This document shows positions 59,170-64,000 of a DNA stretch of 64,000 nucleotides, piece by piece. Positions within the stretch are counted from its first letter, which is position 1; each line of letters opens with the position of its first letter. The notes below the pieces were generated by a model. That model made no database searches. It was given only the letters and a program-made list of their open reading frames with translations, and had not been told where the DNA came from. The DNA comes from Luxibacter massiliensis (GTDB lineage Bacteria > Bacillota > Clostridia > Lachnospirales > Lachnospiraceae). The stretch spans positions 558,001 through 622,000 of the forward strand of contig NZ_UWOE01000001.1 of NCBI RefSeq assembly GCF_900604355.1. Direction: 5' to 3'. The position numbers and the translations under genes were made by a program.

Positions 59170-60369
59170 ATGATTTATTGTGGAAAGCATTTACTTACTG
59201 GGGACGGAAAAACACACATCAAGGATGCAGCAGCCGTAGTTGGGAAGAACGGAAAGATCCAGGATGTGGGGACTAAGGCGGAGATGACAAAGAAATATCC
59301 CGGGGAAGAGGTAAAGGAATACGGGGACGCCACACTGCTTCCGGGACTTTGTGATATGCATGTACATTTTGGATATTACTACAGCCAGCCAGATCAGTAC
59401 AATTTTGATGATTATATGATTGCATATTATGCGCAGGAGCAGGCAAAGATTGCGCTGAGCCTGGGGATTACAACAGTTCGGGATCTTTCTTCACCCCATA
59501 ATCTGTTAAAGCAGCTGCGTCTGGCCGGAGAAAAGGGATACGTGAAGGTGCCTAGGATTATCCACTCTGATGCGGGCATGTGTATGACCGGAGGGCATGG
59601 GCATGACGACGGGATTGAAGAGGTGGACGGAGAGTGGGAGATCAGGAAGGAGATCAGGAAACAGCTCCGTGACGGCGCTGACTGGGTGAAAATACTGACA
59701 AGCGGCAGGGCAAGTACCCCTGAGTTTACGCAGGAAGAATTAAATGCCGCCGTACATGAGTCTCACCGGGTGGGCGTAAAGTGTGCAGTACATGCAGGAC
59801 TCCAGCCGGCCCTCCAGATGGCCATTGATGCAGGCTTTGACACGATCGAGCACGGAACATTTCTTACATATGAGCAGGTAAAGCAGATGGCAGCAAACGG
59901 GCAGGCCTGGGTTCCAACCATTACAGCATATACTGTGCTCTATGAATTCTGTAAGGAGAAACTGGAGGCAGGATTTGACAGTGCAGACAGGATCGCCGCA
60001 AAAGCAATTAAAGATATGGCATTCTTTGGCCCGGCTTATAATGCGTATAAAGATAATTTTAAGAAATTCTATGACACTGGTGTGACAGTATGTACCGGAA
60101 GTGATATGGTGCTCTATGAGGCGCCCCCGCTTCCCATCAACAGAGAGATGGAGCTGATGGTTGAATATGGGATCACGCCCATCCAGGCCATTGAGACTGC
60201 CACCTCTAATCCTGCAAAAGTGCTGGGCATGGAAGATGTTATGGGCCAGTTAAAGCCAGGCCTTGAGGCAGACATGATTATTGTAAGGGGAAATGTGGCG
60301 GAGGATATTAAAGCTGTCAACGATTTGGAAGAAGTTTATATGAGCGGTGAGCTGGTTTATAAGAGTTGA
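59170..60369 (+). CDS. Metal-dependent amidohydrolase (imidazolonepropionase/prolidase-like)
   Basis: A protein of about 399 residues of the amidohydrolase superfamily. Metal ligands: HxH in LCDMHVHFGYY, Lys in DWVKILTSG, His in KCAVHAG, His in DTIEHGTF and Asp in TGSDMVLYE. It is close to the carboxypeptidase/prolidase-like group (Sgx9260 type). The longer frame from 59068 is unlikely; 59170 has GGAAAG at proper spacing, and 59158 is an alternative. The next gene is aminopeptidase P, suggesting joint breakdown of proline-containing peptides. Confidence 0.8.
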   Translation: MIYCGKHLLTGDGKTHIKDAAAVVGKNGKIQDVGTKAEMTKKYPGEEVKEYGDATLLPGLCDMHVHFGYYYSQPDQYNFDDYMIAYYAQEQAKIALSLGITTVRDLSSPHNLLKQLRLAGEKGYVKVPRIIHSDAGMCMTGGHGHDDGIEEVDGEWEIRKEIRKQLRDGADWVKILTSGRASTPEFTQEELNAAVHESHRVGVKCAVHAGLQPALQMAIDAGFDTIEHGTFLTYEQVKQMAANGQAWVPTITAYTVLYEFCKEKLEAGFDSADRIAAKAIKDMAFFGPAYNAYKDNFKKFYDTGVTVCTGSDMVLYEAPPLPINREMELMVEYGITPIQAIETATSNPAKVLGMEDVMGQLKPGLEADMIIVRGNVAEDIKAVNDLEEVYMSGELVYKS

Positions 60370-60389
60370 GAAGAGAGGAAGAATTTAAA

Positions 60390-62183
60390 ATGAATGTTAC
60401 TGAACGTGTCGCGGAACTAAGAAAATTAATGGCTGAAAAAAATATTGATGCCTATATCGTACCTTCAGCAGATTTCCATCAGAGTGAGTATGTGGGGGAA
60501 TATTTTAAGGCCAGACGTTATATTTCAGGATTTACCGGGTCTGCAGGGACGGTTGTCATCACCCAGAGCGACGCTGGCTTATGGACTGACGGCCGGTATT
60601 TTATACAGGCTGAGGCACAGTTAAAGGGGAGTCCAATCCGGCTATTTAAAATGAATGAGGAGGGATACCCCACAGTGGAGGAGTATCTTGCCGCTGAAGT
60701 CCCGGCAGGGGGCACGGTAGGTTTTGACGGCAGGGTGATCCCTGTAGTTGAGGGCAAAGCTTTAGAGAAGGCATTTGCAGAAAAGAATATCCAAATTCAT
60801 GATTCAGAAGACCTGATTGATCTTATCTGGGAGGGCCGGCCGGCCATGTCTGAGGAGAAGGCATTTCTTCTGGATGTCAAATATGCAGGAGAAAGTTTTG
60901 AGTCCAAACTGGAGAGGATCCGTGGAGTGATGCGGGAGAATGGCGCAAGCATCCATGTCATTGCAACTCTGGACGAGGTGGCATGGCTGTTTAACATCCG
61001 AGGGAATGATGTGGTATATACACCGGTCATATTGGGGTATGCAGCTGTCACAATGGATAAAGTATACTTGTTTATGGATGAAAAGAAATTAAATGGTGAG
61101 ATAAAACAGTCATTCGGGAATGTACAGGTTGAGGTTCATCCATACAATGAGGTCTATGAATATGTGAAGGGCCTGCCGGCAGGGGAGACAGTTATGGTGG
61201 ACCCTGAGAGGATGAACTATATGCTCTATAAAAGTATTCCATTACAAGTTGCAAAAGTGGAGGCAGAAAATCCGGCTGTATTAATGAAAGCCATGAAAAA
61301 TGATGTGGAAATTAAGAACACAAGAAATGCATACATCAAAGATGGAATTGCCTGCACAAAGTTTATGTATTGGCTTAAAACCAACGTTGGCAAAACAAAA
61401 ATTACTGAAATCAGTGCGGCCGATGAGCTAGAGCGGCTCAGACGGGAGCAGGAAGGATTTATTGACTTAAGTTTTGAAACCATCGCCGGTTACAAAGAGC
61501 ATGCAGCTATGATGCACTATGCGGCAACACCCGAGACGGATTATGAACTGAAGCAGGAAGGGATGCTGCTGGTAGATTCGGGCGGACATTATTATGAAGG
61601 GACAACAGATATCACAAGAACCTATGTGTTGGGGGAGCTTGATGACGAACTCAAAACACACTATACAACAGTAGTCAGGTCTATGATTGATTTATCCCTG
61701 GCAAAGTTCTTGTACGGATGCAGGGGGTATAACCTGGATATACTTGCAAGGCAGCCTGTATGGGACTTGGGACTGGACTTTAAATGCGGGACGGGCCACG
61801 GAGTCGGATACATTCTCAGCGTCCATGAAGGCCCCACTGGATTCAGGTGGTACATTGTCCCGGAAAAGCATGAGACACATCCTTTTGAGGAAGGGATGGT
61901 TATCACAGACGAGCCTGGGATTTATATAGAAGGTTCCCACGGAATCAGGACGGAGAACCAGCTTCTTGTGAAGAAAGCTGAGAAGAATGAAAATGGACAG
62001 TTTATGGTTTTCGAAAATATCACGATGTCTCCCATTGACCTGGATGGAATCAATGCAGAATTGCTCACAAAGCGGGAGAGAGATTATTTAAATGATTACC
62101 ACAGGCAGGTGTATGAGGTGATTGGCCCGCATCTGACTGCAGAGGAGCGAAAGTGGCTGAAAGAATATACCCGTGAGGTATAA
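60390..62183 (+). CDS. Xaa-Pro aminopeptidase (aminopeptidase P, M24 family)
   Basis: A 597-residue M24 metallopeptidase with two creatinase-like N-terminal domains and a C-terminal pita-bread domain. Metal ligands: Asp in LLVDSGGHY, Asp in GTTDITRT, His in GTGHGVGY, Glu in TDEPGIYIEG and Glu in RTENQLLV. The length fits the long eukaryote-like aminopeptidase P form. It frees N-terminal residues before proline. AGAGAGGA sets the start at 60390, overlapping nothing; the upstream gene ends 21 bp earlier. Confidence 0.93.
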   Translation: MNVTERVAELRKLMAEKNIDAYIVPSADFHQSEYVGEYFKARRYISGFTGSAGTVVITQSDAGLWTDGRYFIQAEAQLKGSPIRLFKMNEEGYPTVEEYLAAEVPAGGTVGFDGRVIPVVEGKALEKAFAEKNIQIHDSEDLIDLIWEGRPAMSEEKAFLLDVKYAGESFESKLERIRGVMRENGASIHVIATLDEVAWLFNIRGNDVVYTPVILGYAAVTMDKVYLFMDEKKLNGEIKQSFGNVQVEVHPYNEVYEYVKGLPAGETVMVDPERMNYMLYKSIPLQVAKVEAENPAVLMKAMKNDVEIKNTRNAYIKDGIACTKFMYWLKTNVGKTKITEISAADELERLRREQEGFIDLSFETIAGYKEHAAMMHYAATPETDYELKQEGMLLVDSGGHYYEGTTDITRTYVLGELDDELKTHYTTVVRSMIDLSLAKFLYGCRGYNLDILARQPVWDLGLDFKCGTGHGVGYILSVHEGPTGFRWYIVPEKHETHPFEEGMVITDEPGIYIEGSHGIRTENQLLVKKAEKNENGQFMVFENITMSPIDLDGINAELLTKRERDYLNDYHRQVYEVIGPHLTAEERKWLKEYTREV

Positions 62184-62220
62184 ATAAACGGAAGGGCAGT
62201 GGCTTATCCGGCACACAACA

Positions 62221-62255
62221 GATTTGGGAGCTGCAGATATTGCAGCTCCCAAATC
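62221..62255. terminator. Perfect hairpin after aminopeptidase P
   Basis: GATTTGGGAGCTGCA (62221-62235), loop GATAT, then its exact complement (62241-62255). No T-run follows, so termination would be weak; it may protect the mRNA end or be an intergenic repeat. Confidence 0.6.
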
Positions 62256-62327
62256 TGGCGTATTGTGTCCTTCTTTGAAAGCATATGCCCAAAGGGCATG
62301 AATTTTAATGAAAGGAAACTGAAAAAA

Positions 62328-63524
62328 ATGAAATATGATTTTACTACAATTATGGATAGGACTGGCCAGGATGCCATTGCCGTGGAGGACATTCCTGTAC
62401 CAGGAGCAGAGGTTGATAAAGAGTTTTCCAGAATACCGATGTGGGTGGCAGACATGAATTTCCCTACCCTCCCTTCAATTCTGAAAGAAGTAGGAGAACG
62501 CCTTACACATCCCCATTTTGGATATTTTAATCTGTCTGATGAATACTATGACAGCATTATACGCTGGCACAGGGACAGGTTTGGGGTGACAGATATGACC
62601 CGCCAGGAGATAGGATATGAAAACGGGGTGCTGGGCGGAGTGGCCTCGGCCCTCCAGGCGTTTACTGCCCCGGGGGAGGCAGTCTTGATTCATGCACCCG
62701 CCTATATAGGATTTACAAAGACAATAGAAGGTCTGGGAAGGAAGATCATACTCAGCGGCCTGAAACAGGACAGCCAGGGGATATGGCGCATGGATTATGA
62801 GGACATGGAGACGAAACTTCGGGAGCACCACATCCATTGTGCTGTATTTTGCTCTCCCCATAATCCGTCTGGGAGAGTCTGGGAGAGGGGGGAGCTGGAA
62901 AAGGCTTTGGAGATTTACCAGAAATATGAATGTGTTGTCATAGCAGATGAGATATGGGCCGACCTTACTATGCCTGGATTTACACATATACCTTTGCATA
63001 CAGTTTCTGAAGATGCGAAAAACCGTACAGTCAGTATGTACGCGCCCTCCAAAACCTTTAACCTGGCAGGCCTTACAGGATCTTATCATGTAATCTATAA
63101 TCCGTGCCTGCGGGATCGGATGGAGAAGGTATCTGCCTCCACCCACTATAATAAATGCAACGTTCTTTCTATGCATGCCCTGGTTGGAGCCTACAAAGAC
63201 GAGGGCAGGGAATGGGTGGATGAGCTGTGCCAAACGCTGAAGGGGAATATAGATTATGCATATGAGTTTATAACCTCAAATTTTCAGGGGGTTTCTCTGG
63301 CTAAGCCAGAGGGCACATATATGCTTTTCCTGGATTGCCGAAATTGGTGCGCGGAGCAAGGCGTGACGTTGGACGACGTGCTAAAAGAAGGAATCCGGGT
63401 TGGGGTCATATGGCAGGATGGAAGGCCGTTTTACGGAGAGTATTGTATCCGGGTCAACCTGGCACTGCCCTTTGCCCTTGTAAAGGAGGCCATGGACAGG
63501 CTGAAAAAATATGTGTTCAGTTAA
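62328..63524 (+). CDS. PatB/MalY-type PLP aminotransferase (second copy)
   Basis: A 398-residue fold-type I PLP enzyme: MWVADMNFPTLPS, CSPHNPSGRVWE, IADEIWADLTMPG and the Schiff-base Lys in APSKTFNLAGLTG. It is a paralogue of 18367-19560 with similar motifs but clear divergence. Likely a cystathionine beta-lyase or C-S lyase. The start at 62328 (AAAGGAAAC) is preferred over the longer frame that would begin inside the hairpin region. Confidence 0.87.
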   Translation: MKYDFTTIMDRTGQDAIAVEDIPVPGAEVDKEFSRIPMWVADMNFPTLPSILKEVGERLTHPHFGYFNLSDEYYDSIIRWHRDRFGVTDMTRQEIGYENGVLGGVASALQAFTAPGEAVLIHAPAYIGFTKTIEGLGRKIILSGLKQDSQGIWRMDYEDMETKLREHHIHCAVFCSPHNPSGRVWERGELEKALEIYQKYECVVIADEIWADLTMPGFTHIPLHTVSEDAKNRTVSMYAPSKTFNLAGLTGSYHVIYNPCLRDRMEKVSASTHYNKCNVLSMHALVGAYKDEGREWVDELCQTLKGNIDYAYEFITSNFQGVSLAKPEGTYMLFLDCRNWCAEQGVTLDDVLKEGIRVGVIWQDGRPFYGEYCIRVNLALPFALVKEAMDRLKKYVFS

Positions 63525-63607
63525 AATAATTTGTATTGGAAATATAGATTTAAGATACATTTTATAAATAGCAGAATATATTTGAACATCTCCGGGTTTA
63601 TTCCTGC

Positions 63608-63690
63608 GGGCAACGAGCCAAAGGGACATGTTTACATCTCCATTTGGCGGCTGCCGCCAGGGTCTAATCTCCCACTGCTTGCAGCGGGGC
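63608..63690 (+). repeat. Intergenic repeat, copy 1
   Basis: This copy holds GCCAAAGGGACATG, CATTTGGCGGCTGCCGCCAGG and CTGCTTGCAGCGGGG. The parts can pair (GCCAAA...TTTGGC; CCCACTGC-TT-GCAGCGGGG). A diverged second copy follows at 63750. No gene lies here. Confidence 0.65.
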
Positions 63691-63701
63691 CTTTAACTGT
63701 C

Positions 63702-63735
63702 AGGAGGGTGAAAGCAAGAGTGCTTTTGCCCTCCT
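63702..63735. terminator. Hairpin between the two repeat copies
   Basis: AGGAGGGTGAAAGCA pairs with TGCTTTTGCCCTCCT around the loop AGAG, then AATTTT. Terminator-like. Confidence 0.6.
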
Positions 63736-63749
63736 AATTTTATACCTGG

Positions 63750-63830
63750 AGGCAATGGGCCAAGGGGACATGCTTACGTATCCATTTGGCGGCTGCTGCC
63801 AGGATGCAATACTCTGATGCTTGCAGTGAT
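63750..63830 (+). repeat. Intergenic repeat, copy 2
   Basis: Diverged direct copy of 63608-63690: GGCAATGGGCCAAGGGGACATG, then CATTTGGCGGCTGCTGCCAGG and GATGCTTGCAGTGA. The rest of the window to 64000 shows no gene and becomes AT-rich. Confidence 0.6.
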
Positions 63831-64000
63831 ACTGGTTTGATGCCCCCTATGCCTGCATCGGGACGGCTAGTTCTGCGCCAAAAAGGGCGCGCCGCCTGTT
63901 TTGGGGGTTGGCCTTAATAATTAGATAGTTAATTAATATTTGGACAAAAATATTAAAAAACTGTGAAATATATAGCTTTATATTGACTTAATTATATAAT

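Noticed and set aside
63531..63737. A 68-residue frame at the right end
   Set aside because: It runs through a structured repeat and lacks a ribosome site.

Overview
The window looks like chromosome of an anaerobic, low-to-mid GC Firmicute, most likely a gut Lachnospiraceae (Blautia/Dorea/Clostridium cluster XIVa type). The grounds are the BaiCD-like enoate reductases, pyruvate formate-lyase, a DUF4317 protein, a TetM-like translation GTPase and strong AGGAGG ribosome binding sites. Genus is not resolved. No rRNA or CRISPR array was seen; there is one tRNA-Ser(CGA).

Layout. (1) 1-3.2 kb: the end of a cysteine-desulfurase-type gene, then a double-cubane / 2-hydroxyacyl-CoA-dehydratase-like protein, a DUF3343 putative Se/S carrier and the ATP-dependent activase. 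(2) 3.2-4.8 kb: pyrC and tRNA-Ser on the minus strand. (3) 5.0-14.8 kb: a LysR regulator divergent from a quinate/shikimate locus. It holds two YdiB-like dehydrogenases, a YdiM/YdiN-like MFS carrier, a chorismate mutase-shikimate kinase fusion, a TIM-barrel protein that could be a 3-dehydroshikimate dehydratase, and two Fe-S flavin enoate reductases. (4) 14.9-19.6 kb: MerR, tautomerase, carboxymuconolactone-decarboxylase-like protein, flavodoxin lipoprotein, DUF3737 and a PatB-type aminotransferase.

(5) 20.0-40.1 kb is a strikingly AT-rich island holding a thiopeptide biosynthetic cluster of the micrococcin/thiocillin kind. The precursor (21276-21434) ends in the core SCTTCTCTCSCCTT, which by memory is one residue (Val6 to Thr) from the micrococcin P1 core. 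Around it are a pimeloyl-CoA synthetase (BioW) homologue, a YcaO cyclodehydratase, an RRE/E1-like leader-binding protein, a SagB-type dehydrogenase, a split LanB dehydratase, a candidate pyridine synthase, an alpha/beta hydrolase with a Cys nucleophile, a methyltransferase, an SDR, a second copy of ribosomal protein L11 with an altered proline loop (self-resistance), a decayed MerR gene behind a MerR-type promoter, a TipA-like MerR regulator and a LytTR response regulator. The YcaO gene is cut by a complete IS66-family element (24470-27156) flanked by an exact 8-bp duplication, TTTGGGAA. Removing the element and one repeat restores one 633-codon frame. The insertion separates the ATP-binding domain from the C-terminal PHPFP (PxPxP) tail, so the pathway is probably inactive in this isolate.

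(6) 40.2-63.5 kb returns to host-like composition: a translation GTPase fused to a Rae1/YacP-like NYN endonuclease, a three-subunit molybdenum hydroxylase, a GNAT acetyltransferase, an L,D-transpeptidase gene with an in-frame amber codon, pflB/pflA, an FAD-Rieske oxidoreductase, a tocopherol-cyclase-like protein, an ABC-F ATPase, a MATE exporter, DUF4317, an amidohydrolase, aminopeptidase P and a second PatB-type aminotransferase. (7) The last 0.4 kb carries a pair of imperfect intergenic repeats.
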